A stretch of 64,000 nucleotides of DNA, taken from positions 1,575,438-1,639,437 of the forward strand of contig JABBOT010000006.1 in assembly GCA_016165875.1 (NCBI GenBank). Direction: 5' to 3'. The notes under the pieces were generated by a model. That model saw only the letters and a list, made by a program, of their open reading frames with translations, did no database searches and was not told the origin of the DNA. The DNA comes from Acanthopleura granulata. Taxonomy: Eukaryota; Mollusca; Polyplacophora; Chitonida; Chitonidae. Shown piece after piece: positions 1 to 11,799 of the stretch. Position 1 is the first letter of the stretch, and each line of letters begins with the position of its first letter. The translations under genes were made by a program, and so were the position numbers.

Positions 1-1042
1 TATTTAAGCCGATAGTTTTTCGGGTATAAATGATGTGTTTCTCAAAGACACTCAAATCAAACTCTTAAGTATTACGTTCCTTAAGCAAAAAGAAAAAATT
101 CAAAAATTTCGACAAACCGAGCCAGGGTTGTCGCCAGGCACAGTGGATTCTTCAACTTCTGATCTGTTCCCTCCTTCCGTTTGGTCGATCGTACAACTTC
201 CACTTTACCAAAGATATAGACAATGTGTCAATACACATGTATATTGTCTGTAATAAGCCATGCGCGGCTGTTAGACCTTTGTTTGGGAATCACTAAGTTA
301 TCTGCTTATTCAGCTTACCGTGAGAACATCCCCAGATGCTGACATTTACTGTCATAGCAGACAACCTAGTGGTCAGATTGTTTCCCCCTGCACCTTAAAG
401 TCTCCGCTTTATGGCGTACCTTGCTTTCCTGCCTGGCTTTCGATTTGACAGTAGCAAAACTGCGATTAGAATTGGTTTCCTTTTAGAATTCAAACTCTCT
501 GGAACACACAGTTCTCGTTTCTGTTTTAACATATTTATCTTTGGATAGCAATTCTGTTGATGTTGTTCTTGTTGTTCTTGTTTGCTTTTAAGAATAGTGT
601 TCTTCTTGTCCTTCATTTTTCCTTGCTACGATTACAACCAGAATTGTCGGAAGGGACAGAGTTAAAAATGGACTGGTTGGCAGAACAATGGCGTTTCATT
701 TCATTTTATTTACCAGGGTATTTACAGTATGTTTATCAGACAGTACACCTTGTGCCTAATCTGTCTTTGAACATATATATGCCTCCTGAAAAATGAAGAT
801 CGGCAAAAATGGTATACATTACGTTTAGATAAAGAGAAATACAACGAGAAAGAAAAACCGCGCAATCAAATATTAAACCAATTAAAATCAGTCGTGAAAT
901 ATATGTCACACTTATAGAAAGCCGTAAGGAAAATAAAAAAATTGCAGAGCGTAAATTCGTTCGTTCAAAAGCATTTCTGCTACATATTCCTGAACAGGTA
1001 AGATAACATGATCTACCATATTCTGTTTCCATCATACAACAG
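1..1042. other. Upstream intron or flank, no gene recognised
   Basis: I see no exon here that would precede the first FAS1 exon. The last 20 bases are a good 3' splice site (a pyrimidine-rich stretch ending CATACAACAG), so part of this stretch is probably intron of FAS1 gene A. The rest is AT-rich with no clear repeat. Confidence 0.4.
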
Positions 1043-1191
1043 AACGATAACTATTTCGTGAACAATGCTAAAGTGAAAGGCGCCGATATGATGGCCTCAA
1101 ACGGCTACCTGCATATCCTGGACCGTGTGTTGTACCCAGCAAGTAAACCTACACAGCTCCATGAGGTCATCAGCAAAGACGACAAGTTCAG
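1043..1191 (+). CDS. FAS1 gene A exon: domain end and start of next domain
   Basis: The exon follows CATACAACAG and ends TTCAG|GTAATG. It reads NDNYFVNNAKVKGADMMASN and onward to ISKDDKF, then the split codon AG|C (Ser). Length is 149 nt, phase 0 in and phase 2 out, the same length and phases as the gene B exon 29933-30081. Confidence 0.9.
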
Positions 1192-4100
1192 GTAATGTTT
1201 ATTCTGAATTCATCTCTGTGTCTCCATGGGGTGGGGGTGGGGGGCGAATGACCAGGGGCCTGTCATCAATATGATCTTTGTGAGTTCAAACCCAGCACAC
1301 CCTGGCTTCCTCTCCGGCCATACGAGGAAAGTTACGTCAGCAACCTGCAGATGGCAGTGGGTTTCCCTCGGGTTCTGTCCTGTTTCCTCCCACCATAATG
1401 CTAGCCGCCGTGGTATAAGTGGAATATTCTTGAGTACTGCGTAAAGCACCCATCAAAAAAATGAATGCTTTCATCTTTATAAAATGAGGCTATCCCTGTT
1501 CGCTAATGTAATGAAATTTCATCTTCTTACCAAGAGAACTCTAATTATGTAATCCTTTTGCCCGATGGAACCACTACAGGTAGGAGGCTACCGGTGAGAT
1601 ACGGTGCATAGAAATGTATGTATTGATGATGCCACATAACCCCTTTTGCCCCCTCCTCCACCCAAAGTCTTCAGCGACCGGCTTGATTCAGAGTTTCGGT
1701 CATGTCGAGTCTTCGTGTATTTATGTATTGATGAGATAATGAAGACTAGGGCAATACCAGTGAAACCAGAGCCGAGGCAACGGTATGATGGCTGGCAAAT
1801 GGTCAGACGTAAAATTCGGCCTCTTGTCAGATTACCTCGCTTAGGCTTTTTCTAATTATCCATGTAAATATTTAAAAATAAAACAACTTGGCCAGACCCC
1901 CTGGCATCATGGCAAGAGCAGATTTAAATTTCAAAAAGTACATGCAAGGATGTTAATTGCAATATATGGACTCTTTTAGTTATTTCCATTATTATGTCAC
2001 AATTATCAGCCTATATGTGCTCATAACACACTTATTTAGTATTCAAGCACTACAGCCGTATGTCAGAAGGTCTGCCAGCAACATGCCGATGGTCGTGGGT
2101 TTCCTCCGGGCTCTGCCCGGTTTCCTCTCATCAGAATGCAAAGTGAAGTATTCTTGAGTACAGCGTAAAACACCAATCAAATAAATAAATAAAAAAACTG
2201 CAGCTTTCTGCTGGACCGTTCAGTCTAGCCAGACCGCGAGTGTCCTATTACTCCAAATGCTACGCTATCAGCACATGAAAACAATGAAAAAGACATGCAA
2301 CTTCTGTAACCCATGGATTAAATTCGGCAGACATGTGCTGCAAAGCAAGTGGTATTATAATGAAAATCACCCTCTCTGTATCCAGTGCTAAACTATATTG
2401 CAGTGCCAATTTCCCGTAATAGACAGTTGACACTGTCCCAATTATGGTACACAGTAAAGAAGTATGGTGGGTCAGCCCAACTTCACGTAGTGCGATTTGT
2501 CACATGAATTTGTCAAATTGAAATCGTCAAAACGAATGAAAACATTGGGAGAGCTCTTCTTCATAAGCCGCGTTTGTGCGATGCGATTTCAGGATGCATG
2601 AAATAGCGTTTATCCTGTTTTCATTCGAATTAAACTGCTCTTACGCGATGCAATTTTTCGATTTGTTGGTTAATATGACAAACACTGTTTTAAATACGTC
2701 TAGTAGAATTCGACTCATCGCACCGTGAGAGCGCGGCTTAATGGTGTATCCGCGGATTTTCATCTCTCGACACGTGTCGCTGCAGTGAATAAGGACTTTT
2801 ATTTTTATTTTATTTATTGTAGCGGCATGAACGAATTACTCACAAAGACATCCACGTTCGACTGGCCAACAGAACAGAACTTCACTGTATTCGCCCCGGT
2901 CACTGACGTCATCACTGACGACATCAAGGCCATGAATGAAACAGGACTACTTCCGGTTAGTATTCCACAGTCTCTGTGCTAGATCTGGTAATATATATGC
3001 CATTCTTGCTAACGGAAATCCTCGTGGTAGTCTTTTGTGTTACGATAGCTGCAGAATGTATTTTTTTAGTGGTACTGGTAATTATTAAACTGTTTTGTAT
3101 TGTTCATTATTATATCCGAGTTCACAAGAGAACCGAACTCTCTTGATAACACTATAATTTGTAAAATAGCAACGTATACCAGGTATGGATCCTTAAACTT
3201 TAAAGCCTATTTTGGATTAAATCAAAATGTTAAAACTCGCCTGTCGGAAAAACAACGTTGTTAATAAATTTATCTAATTGATTGATGTTTTACGCCGTAC
3301 TCAAGATTATTTCACTTATACGACGGTGGTCAGCACTGTGGGGGGAGGAAACCGTGCAGAGCCCGGCAGAAGCCCACTACCATCCGCAGGTTACAGGCAG
3401 ACCCTCCCACGGCCGGAGAGGATTCCAGCATGAGCTGGACTTGAACTCACAGCGACCGCATTAGTGGGAGGCTTCTTTGTCATAACGCTGCGCTAGAGCG
3501 CGCTAAGTGACTGAACCACGGAGGCCCCACATTGTTAATTAAGGTAAGTGTTAAATGTTTAATTGTCTACATCACCAAAAGTAGTAAACTGTAAAATCAT
3601 TCCTTTTTTTTTTTAATTTTGGCACGGTGCAGAAATGGCCTTAGGAAATCGGCATCCGGGACTTATATTTATCATGTGTCTTAAAACGATGGTCAAAAAA
3701 ATATATGTACAATTAAAATGTTTAAAATGATTTGCTCTTGGAAGTTTAAAATGTACACGCTGCTTTTTTACCGCCGACTTCTTTCCTATCCTGAGTTTGG
3801 CTTTTGGAGTTCTTGCAAGTTATGACTGAAGTATTGGGTACGATCCCAGGCGTCGAAACCGACATGCGTATACCAGCCATCAACCAACATGGGCGTTCCT
3901 GGCCAATAAGCGCAAGATCACTTTTTAAAAACGATAAATAACACAAACCACCAAAGAACTAAGCAAGTATACAAAATATACGAGTCCTCTACCCCTGTTA
4001 AATTTCGTTAGTTTACACGTCGCCATTATTTCTTCATCCCTCCCACCACGATGATGGCCGCCGTCGTGTAAGTGAAATGTTCTTCAGCACGGCACAAAAC

Positions 4101-7100
4101 ACCAATCAGATAAATAAATACTTCTTCACTCACCTATAGATACTCCAGCGGCACGTGGTGAAGGCGCCTTTGTTCACAAGATGGCTTCAGATGTCCACTG
4201 ATCCTTTGGATACCTTAGACACAGACGATAAGATCAACGTCAAGTACATGGACGACACACGTGAGTGTTAATTGTCGATTAACCCTTGTCTAAAGTGATC
4301 AGCCCCGATGTAGTATCACGAAGCAGTTCCACAATTCAGTCACACGTTGCGTTCAAAACAGTTTACCGGGCTAAAATTTCACTTCACTTGAAAATGCTTA
4401 TGCTGATACTTTCTGTTTGTGTTTTTTTACAAAATTGAAATCGAAGCGTAAGCCCAGGAAAACGCGTAACCTGAGTTAAGACTTAAAGTGCCACTCTTGC
4501 CAGACTACAAAATACGTAGAAACATGAAAGTTATATGAAAGAAATCCTACACAACAAAGCTAACACCATGGTTCAAAAGGATTTTCGATGAATAGAACTA
4601 TTTAACCCATATAACTCAAAATTCCTTGAAGAAAACAAAATCTGCGGATGTGTCCGTAAAATTTTCCTGATGTGACGTGATAATATTCTTTATATGGTGT
4701 TGTATCAGGCAGATGTGAGGTCAAGCCAAGCAATTATACAGGGATCACGTTAAGAGCTTTGAAAGGGCAGTGTCATTTCTGGATACACGTCAGTCATTAT
4801 TGACGTCATGTGTTCATACGTGACATCACACCAGGCATAGTGAAAAGGACAGAAATATTTTGTTTCCGTATTTTCTGAGGAAACATACCATGTCTGTTTT
4901 AATACAGTGCAATGTTTTTACAATTTAGGAAAGCTTTGCAGACTATCTCAATCTTCATCATTTTTCCTTGTTTTTAAGACAAAGTTGCTTTCACACCACA
5001 GTAGCTCTTTAAGTCTTGCTGATGTATAAAACAGCTTCTTTGTCTAGGAGCCCATTTTACGAAGATGTATAACGCTACGTCAAACGTAATTCACCGACTA
5101 TGTATCTCGACAATGAGTGCCGTCATGACTGCTACGTTTGACATCACTGACACCCTGTTTGTGAAACGGGCAGCTGAAGCCAGTTTGGTCCCTGAGAAAC
5201 CACTTAACTCCAAGCCATTGCCGGATGCAAGACCGCACGATTATCACTGATATCCCATTCTGAACATTATGAACAGTAAACGAAGTATTCATACGACAGT
5301 TCACGCAGTCAACCGGTTAACATTATACAAAGTGTCAATCGGTTAACATCATGCAAAGTGTCAACCGGTTAACATTATACAAAGTGTCAATCGGTTAACA
5401 TCATGCAAAGTGTCAATCAGTTAATATCATGCAAACTGTCAATCGGTTAACATTGTACAAAGTGTCAACCGGTTAACATTATACAAAGTCAACTTCCCAA
5501 AGACCAATGTCATTAATTAAATTAGCATGACAATCTTTTAACTATATGCATACAATTTTAACGGAAGATAGGTACCTGGAAGAAGAAGTAGTCAGCAATT
5601 TCCAATGATGGACGAGATACACACGTGTCTGTCAGCCGATGTGTCAAATGCAGGTAGTAGTGGACACCACTTTATGAACATCCGTTTTCAGTGGTGCAGC
5701 AGTGGGCATGAGCAATACCGGTGACACGTGGGATATACAAAAGCGCGTGGTCATTTGTGTCTGTGACACAACATTTCCGACTTCCTCCACTGCCCAGGAT
5801 TCAGCTCTGCCCATTTCCCATTTTTAAAGTGTATTTTTGCACAGTTTTGACTTCACGCTATACTCAAGCCTGTGTAAATCCCCGATGTCCCAATCAGTTA
5901 TAAAATGCACGAAAATTGTTGAGTTGCATATGGCTGCCAATGCTTACAATACATTGTCACCACCACGTGAGTTTGTTTGTTCCGTGGCGAAGAAATTTCA
6001 ATCATGCGCACTGCTCACTGAAAACGAGTGTGTATCACAGGTACACACACTGTAGCGCAAAACAGAAAATCTACAACTTTTGTGTACCACAGGTATAAAT
6101 ATTGTGTACTTCAGAAAAAATATGTATTTGTGGCTCACCATGTTGTTGTTGTTGTTGTCTTCATCTAGTGTTTGTTGGTGTGAACCATTACTGGGCGATC
6201 GTGAATGATGTCATGTCAAACACCCCGGCCCAAAATGGCGTCATCCACGTGATTAATGCTGTGATTGGAGTAACGTCAGGCGTCACCATCTACCAGCAGC
6301 TGAGCTTGTCAGAGTATGTCATCATTATGTCATCATTACGTCAAATGATTTTGTTTAATAGTCGTGATTTAATTTTATCTTTAGTTGAGATTTTAGTCAG
6401 TTATTTATTTATTTGACTGGAGTTTTACGCCGTTCTCAAGAATATTTCACTCATACATCCAGTATTATTGTGGGAGGAAACCAAACAGAACCGAAGGAAA
6501 ACCTGCGGCCATCCGCAGGTGGCTAGCAGACTTTCCCAGTTGGGGTTTTACTTCGTGCATCTAAAAATTTCAGCTAATGGATGTGTCATTCAAGTTAATG
6601 AGCCAACGAACGATCGAAGAAAGCACAATATTTATGAAAGATAAACTCGTTCACTTTATTACTGGGGAAATAAAGTTATGAAATAAAGGTTAAATATTGT
6701 ACATTCATAGTTTTATTAAGAAGTTTCCAAGCCACACGCCATTAGAAGGGGCTCCTTGTCCAGGGATAGCGCGCTAGCAATGACCCAGGAGCATATCACC
6801 AATACGGTTATTGTGAGTTCAGGTCCATCTCATGACGGGGAAGGTCTGTCAGCAACCTGCCGATGGTCATGGGTTTTCCGCGGGCTCTGTCTGGTTTCCT
6901 CACACCATAATGCTGGCCACCGTCTTATATGTGGACTACTCTTGAGTACTGCGTAAAACACTGAAATAAATAAATACATCAATAAATTACCTCTTTAGAC
7001 CACGACCGAGGGGGTGTATCATGTGGCTGCGTATGCCATTCATAAGTATGTCTTAGGCTTGGCCTTATACCTCGATGCATTGACAGATATTTTTATAAAT

Positions 7101-9163
7101 ATGATCGATTTGTATAACATGATGAAGTCAAACAATAACTTTACGTTTTAAATAAGGGAACTCGCACATTTTCACTTTGATGTGCACTTTAAATTTGAAA
7201 CTTTAGTCGACAGCACGTTGATCCATGTTCCAATTTTTGTTGTAGGTCAAAAAGCTTTCTGTGAAACTTACGCCTGGTTTCACTTTACAACTTTCCTTGT
7301 TGTTAATGGCCGCATTCATTTAATTTTTCACTTCTTTGACATCGACCAGTTTCGTGGATGGAAGAAACCGGGCAGTGAATGGGAGAAATCACTTACCCAT
7401 TACCAGATATCGGAAATAGTTAAAGTCAAAAATCCAAGAAATATTATAACTAATCTTACATTTTTGTTCTTTTCTCCAACTGTTTTTTAAAGCATGTGGA
7501 CAGGGGCAAAGGACAATATTATCGGTGTGGACGCTATAAAAAACGAGTTGATGAAGACTGACAAGAACTTCACGTTGTTCGCCCCATCCGCTGCAGCCTG
7601 GGACAAAGTGAAGGATGGCGACATAAAGGACGCGGAAATGGTAATGAATAGTGTGCCAGAAATTCAGACGGGAAGCTGGCATTGGTCTAGTAATTAGATT
7701 CCCTGGTCTTCATACTCGCTGTGAGACTCAGAATGGGAGTTCAAAACCAGCCTTGGATGAGGACTTTGTAGGTTCCCTCGCTTTCTCTGATTATAGGTAA
7801 CTGGTGACGATGAGCTGTCGACAACGTACTCTCCTTATGCCGTTTGCGAAATCTAATGTTCTTTAAAACTACTTAACCTTTACCAATATACTGTGCATAT
7901 CTGTACGTCACATGCAGGATTTTTTTTCCTGGTGGCAACACGTATTTCTGTACGCCATGATACATAAAACCATTGAAGAGAAGCAAAATCCTTGAGCATG
8001 GCGATGAAATACAGTCATGTATAATAGATAAATAAATAAGATGTTCCAAGTGATGTTCAGGCGAACACTGGCTGAGTGGAAAGTGGATTGGCCCTCGTAG
8101 CAGTCGTTTCGTATCTTGCTAAACGCTACGCGACCATTTAAACATCCAACAATATGGTGTGAAAATCTGTCACTAATACGGGGGAAAGTCCGTTCGTAAC
8201 TTGTTCGTGACAGATGGTTTATCCTCGTAAATGCGGTTTCCTCCACCGAAAACAAAGGTGCATTAGGGCGAACACTAAAATTAAATAACCATAGAAACAA
8301 AATGTGATCTACTTCTTCTTGAGTCAGTATATAAATCAGACGTTGATATAATGGTATTCTGTGTAATACTTTTTCCAGGTGCTGAAGCGACACATCGTGA
8401 CCATGGGCATAACGTATGCACAACTGATGGAGAAGACTGAAGTGGCGACCTATGGCGGGGACAAACTCGATGTAACGAAAGAAGGGGACAAAAGTAAGAC
8501 GACCTTGATTTTGGTGCAGCTAAATTTACGCAGCAATACTGTGCGTCATGCAGAAAAAGGCGCATGGAAAAGAGCGACATCCACATTATGCTTCAAACTC
8601 TCAAATATGGTACAGGGTTTTTCCGGGCTCTGGCCCACCATAATGCTGGCCACTGTCGTATAGGTGAAATATTTTTCAGTACGGCGTAAAAACACCAACG
8701 AAATAAATTATTCAAATAAATCTAACTCTCAGATGTGCAGGAAAGTAATGCACGACGGTCAAGCGTACAGTTGTGAGTGGTGAATAGCTTGTCTATACAC
8801 TCTAAAAACTATGCTGTTGAACCACACATAATATAATGTTTCCTGAGTGATACGTGTACTAGAATAGTTTATTCTACATGCACTGTTTGATTGGTGTTGA
8901 ACTGGTGTTTAATACTCCACTTTAATACGCCATACTCAAATATATTTCACTAATACGATGGCGCCCAGCATTATGGTGGGAGGAAACCGGGCAGAGCCCG
9001 GGGAAAACCCAAGACCATCCGAAATTGCTGGCGGACCTTCCCAGGTAAGACTGGAGAGGAAGCCAACGTGAGCTGGGTTAGAACTCACAGCGATCGCATT
9101 TACGGTGCAAGATAATATCATGTCACAGACAACGTAATACACCATAACTGGGACATAGAAGAT

Positions 9164-9218
<55 letters not shown>

Positions 9219-9914
9219 TCTATTTATTTATAGATTTGATTGGCGTTTTACCCCGTACTCAAGAATATTTCCTAAATAGAACGTCCACCAGCATTATGAT
9301 GGGAGGAAACTGGATAATACATATGATAGTTTTTAGCAATAACAAAACACTGTTATGCCATCACTCAGAAAATAGAGTATCTTAATATTTGCTATAAAAT
9401 TAATGTCAAGTGGCTCTTTACGCAGTCTATCATTTGTTCAAGACCTTTGCCTTCCATCAATATAGTGTGCAAATCGGTATACGTCACCTTCGGCAAAGTT
9501 TGCCAATGATTCGCCAAAGGTAGTTGATTTACCCACTTACACGCGGTTTTCTTCACTCATGAAACCGACCAACATCGTAAATAAAGAGAACAAATTGTCA
9601 GCATGGTGTTAAGCAGGAAGCAAAAGGTATATATCAACTGATGCCAAAAAAATATGTTTTGAAAAAATGAAAATATGTCATTGCATTTCTTCATATTCTG
9701 TCGATTTTCGGTTTCAGTAATGCTTGCTTATTCCAAAGATAACTCTAAAGTGGAAGCCACGGTCACTGATGACGGTACTATGACATCCAACGGCTTTATT
9801 TACAAGATCGACAGTGTACTGTATTTAAAGTCTGGTGCGTGGAGAAATGGAATCAACTTTACCACAGCAGTTATCTCCCTTGTAAGCGCTCTTGTGCTGT
9901 TGATGGAACAATAA
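1043..9914 (+). CDS. FAS1 (fasciclin) repeat protein with GPI-type tail, 3' part of gene A
   Basis: Seven exons (1043-1191, 2823-2955, 4140-4260, 6169-6313, 7493-7640, 8379-8493, 9718-9914) join with consistent phases into 335 codons plus TAA. They encode the end of one FAS1 domain (ADMMASNGYLHILDRVLYP) and then two complete domains. Each full domain has a FAS1 H1-type motif (NFTVFAPVTD, NFTLFAPSAA), a central R-H motif (LQRHVV, LKRHIV) and a closing NG-hydrophobic-H2-type motif (AQNGVIHVINAVIG, TSNGFIYKIDSVLY). FAS1 domains are extracellular adhesion modules, as in fasciclin I, periostin and TGFBI. The protein ends in a hydrophobic stretch (TTAVISLVSALVLLM) after SGA, typical of a GPI-attachment signal, so a membrane-anchored surface protein is likely. 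The 5' exons and signal peptide lie outside the window or were not found. The Tyr-His of vertebrate FAS1 domains is Arg-His here. It is a neighbour and paralogue of gene B at 20970-34668. Confidence 0.9.
1220..1466 (+). repeat. SINE family A copy, + orientation
   Basis: Contains the family landmarks in order: GTGAGTTCAAACCCAGC (pol III B-box-like), CTTCCTCTCCGGCCATACG, AGCAACCTGCAGATGG, GGTTTCCTCCCACCATAATG, then ATATTCTTGAGTACTGCGTAAAGCACC and an A-rich end. It lies in an intron of gene A. Confidence 0.85.
2060..2195 (+). repeat. SINE family A, 5'-truncated copy
   Basis: Matches the family from AGAAGGTCTGCCAGCAACATG to the tail ACACCAATCAAATAAATAAA. The tRNA-like head is missing. Confidence 0.85.
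2562..2742. mobile_element. Small element with imperfect terminal inverted repeats (MITE-like)
   Basis: The left end, CATAAGCCGCGTTTGTGCGATG, is mirrored at the right end by CATCGCACCGTGAGAGCGCGGCTTA. About 180 bp lie between, with no coding capacity. The target-site duplication is not clear. It sits just before the exon at 2823. Confidence 0.55.
2823..2955 (+). CDS. FAS1 gene A exon: N-terminal half of a FAS1 domain
   Basis: Acceptor TTTATTGTAG and donor CTTCCG|GTTAGT. It reads GMNELLTKTSTFDWPTEQNF, then TVFAPVTDVITDDIKAMNET, then GLLP. Phase 2 in, phase 0 out. NFTVFAPVTD is the FAS1 H1 motif and NFT is a possible N-glycosylation site. Confidence 0.92.
3268..3528 (-). repeat. SINE family A, near full-length copy, - orientation
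   Basis: Read on the - strand, it begins GGGGCCTCCGTGGTTCAGTC (pol III A-box-like). It continues through GTGAGTTCAAGTCCAGCTC (B-box-like) and the shared core to the GTAAAACATCAATC tail. This copy and 39871-40128 define the whole element at about 260 bp. Confidence 0.9.
4031..4120 (+). repeat. SINE family A tail fragment
   Basis: CCTCCCACCACGATGATGG through AGTGAAATGTTCTTCAGCACG to ATCAGATAAATAAATAC. It ends 20 bp before the exon at 4140, so the SINE tail lies within the 3' splice region. Confidence 0.8.
4140..4260 (+). CDS. FAS1 gene A exon: middle of a FAS1 domain
   Basis: Acceptor CACCTATAG and donor ACACAC|GTGAGT. It reads ILQRHVVKAPLFTRWLQMST and onward to KYMDDT. Phase 0 in, phase 1 out. 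Arg-His replaces the Tyr-His seen in vertebrate FAS1 proteins. Confidence 0.9.
5305..5490. repeat. 26-bp minisatellite, about 7 copies
   Basis: The unit is approximately TGTCAACCGGTTAACATTAT plus ACAAAG, with variants AATCGG and CATCATGC. It lies in the middle of the intron between exons 4140-4260 and 6169-6313 and does not touch a splice site. The unit contains the palindrome AACCGGTT. Confidence 0.9.
6169..6313 (+). CDS. FAS1 gene A exon: C-terminal half of a FAS1 domain
   Basis: A (GTT)n tract and CTTCATCTAG precede it, and the donor is TCAGA|GTATGT. It reads FVGVNHYWAIVNDVMSNTPA, then QNGVIHVINAVIGVTSGVT. Phase 1 in, phase 2 out. QNGVIHVINAVIG is the FAS1 closing motif. Confidence 0.92.
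6396..6545 (-). repeat. SINE family A copy, - orientation
   Basis: TTTATTTATTTGACTGGAGT leads into TTTTACGCCGTTCTCAAGAA, then TTTCACTCATACATCC and GTGGGAGGAAACC. The tRNA-like head is missing. Confidence 0.85.
6740..6985 (+). repeat. SINE family A, near full-length copy
   Basis: Carries a partly diverged head (AGCGCGCTAGCAATGACCCA), the B-box-like TGTGAGTTCAGGTCC, the core AGCAACCTGCCGATGGTCAT and the tail GAAATAAATAAATAC. Confidence 0.85.
7493..7640 (+). CDS. FAS1 gene A exon: N-terminal half of the last FAS1 domain
   Basis: Acceptor TGTTTTTTAAAG and donor GAAATG|GTAATG. It reads MWTGAKDNIIGVDAIKNELM, then KTDKNFTLFAPSAAAWDKV. Phase 2 in, phase 0 out. Confidence 0.92.
8379..8493 (+). CDS. 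FAS1 gene A exon: middle of the last FAS1 domain
   Basis: Acceptor TACTTTTTCCAG and donor GACAAAA|GTAAGA. It reads VLKRHIVTMGITYAQLMEKT and onward to KLDVTKEGDK. At 115 nt, phase 0 in and phase 1 out, it matches gene B exon 31647-31761 exactly in length and phase. Confidence 0.92.
8600..8720 (+). repeat. SINE family A tail fragment
   Basis: GGTTTTTCCGGGCTCTGGCC, CACCATAATGCTGGCC, then AGTACGGCGTAAAAACACC and an AATAAATT end. Confidence 0.8.
8885..9110 (-). repeat. SINE family A copy, - orientation
   Basis: Runs from TACGCCATACTCAAATATAT through GGGAGGAAACCGGGCAGAGC to GAACTCACAGCGATCGCATT. The head beyond the B box is missing. Confidence 0.85.
9157..9312 (-). repeat. Expanded TTTA microsatellite on a SINE family A tail
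   Basis: About 65 bp of (ATTT)n run straight into GATTGGCGTTTTACCCCGTA and TATGATGGGAGGAAAC of a truncated SINE. The microsatellite has clearly grown from the element's AATA-type tail. Confidence 0.85.
9718..9914 (+). CDS. FAS1 gene A terminal exon: domain end and GPI-type tail
   Basis: Acceptor TTTCGGTTTCAG. It reads MLAYSKDNSKVEATVTDDGT, then MTSNGFIYKIDSVLYLKSGA, then a hydrophobic C-terminus ending LVLLMEQ and TAA. Phase 1 in. The SGA before the hydrophobic stretch is a plausible GPI attachment site; gene B has SGA in the same place. Confidence 0.9.
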
Positions 9915-11799
9915 TTTGTTCATTTGTCTTAGTCAAATGGATGTTGTATCATCTATACGACTGAGAGAGGAGTTCTCTGACCGACACGTTTTCTGAAATA
10001 ATTTTTTTTATTACAAATATGTATGATAAATGTTAAAGGTTTGGAAGGACTTAACAGGTGGTAATCTAGGATCAGCACAGTTTCGTTAAGGAAATGGTAT
10101 CAGACACTCGCTCAAACATGATCTGGAGGAAAATTTAATTCGGAGGATTTTAAACGTGCCGCTAGCTCGAACAATATGATATTCCTTTACTTAAAAACAA
10201 AATTCTCAAAGATGTTGTGATGATAATCGTATAGAACTATATTTACAGGAGTTGGGGGGGGGGGGACAAAACGTTCTAAAAGATGTTCTGATCATATCCG
10301 CACATATAAAGTTATTTGAGCGAGGGGTGCAGGGGTGAACAAAAATTTTCCGTTCATATTTTACTGTTGCACTTCATGTAATGCATGTATTTTTCTAGTT
10401 GTATGGCATAAATGCACATCATATGCTACAAAAAAAATACAGATACACCGCTGTAAATTTTCAAAAGTTAGATTAAAGTATTGCGCTAAAGCAGGTTTTG
10501 GAAGGAACGGGAAGTGGGAAAATAGGGAAATATATCTAATAATATATCGTTACTTGAATAAAAAAATAGGTCTTCTTTTCGATGAAAAGCATTGCCTGTT
10601 TGCCTATGGTGGGGTTTAATGTAATCATTTTTGGCATATCGTTTCCCATTCGATACCTTCGTTTCTGGAAAATGATGTAAATTTTCTACTCTGCTATGCC
10701 GAGAGACGTGATTTCATCTAAACTCTTAACGAGGCAACCAAGTAGTTATGCATCTATACGTGTTCACCGGTGTTGTTGTAGTGCTAATTAGCTTTCGAGT
10801 GCTATGCCATTGGGGCTTTTTGAATCAGTGCTTTTACCCTCTCAGTGCCATGTTCAAGTGCTTTGATATTGAATTGCTTTAACGTATATGAACGATTTGA
10901 ATAGATATATTTTTGAGTTCTTTACGCCTTATCCCCGAGTGAGTGTCTCGTTGTGATTTTATCTTCATTACGCCCCTGATGCATGGTATATGCGCTCATG
11001 CTACCTCCTTTTTATCAGTCACAAGGGTATTCCTTGAAATATTGGTTGTTTTGTTTTGGTTTCTTTCTTTCTTTGTGTTTTTTTAGGGTGAGGGGATTCC
11101 CATTTTCATCCACATAATAAAATATAGTAGATAATACAAATTTTTAACTGGTTTTATCTACTTGAAAGTTGTTCAGAATTGTCTGCTCGGTATAATCTAC
11201 TTGACAATGGAGTTAACTAGTGTCCAGACGCAGAGACTGTCCAAGTTTTGTGCATTGTTCGGTGTGCGTGTATTTCTGAAGCTTGTTTTCAAAACACGCC
11301 TGTTGAGTTGCACACGTACACACCATGACTACAAGATGATACATGTTACCGATTTAAATGTAAAGGACTACAACGTACTGAGTAAAACCAGAGGAGTGAA
11401 ATCAGTGTGATACTTCGGACTTGACCAGTGAAATAGGTCTTTTGTCAATTCACCTGAGTTTGTCTTTGTTCATTAAATGTGAACAAAACACAGCATTTTG
11501 TGGATACTTCATATATAAAACCAATCCTTTAACCTAATTCTGCTTAAGTAAGAGTGAGTGGGGGGGGGGGGTATGGATCGTGTGTTAGGCATTTACACGA
11601 ACAGGTAAAATATAACCCCAACTGACGTAAGTCGACAAGAGGCCGCATTTCACCGGTAACGTGTGACCATATGCCAACTATCACACCCTCGTCGCTGCTC
11701 TGGTTTTACCCTCTATGCCGGAATCTATTGCATTATGCAGTATTGTCCCCTAAGGTAGTCATGACCACATGCTTTGTGAAACGGGATGCTTTCTCTTGG
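9915..11799. other. 3' flank of gene A, no gene seen
   Basis: No exon or SINE core is recognised. There are two runs of ten or more G, at about 10254 and 11560. I could not place a convincing poly(A) signal close to the stop; an AATAAA occurs near 10556. Confidence 0.4.

Noticed and set aside
7182..7490. 102-codon + strand frame just before a FAS1 exon
   Set aside because: No FAS1 similarity. It runs through the pyrimidine-rich acceptor region and stops at the splice site, so it is intron.
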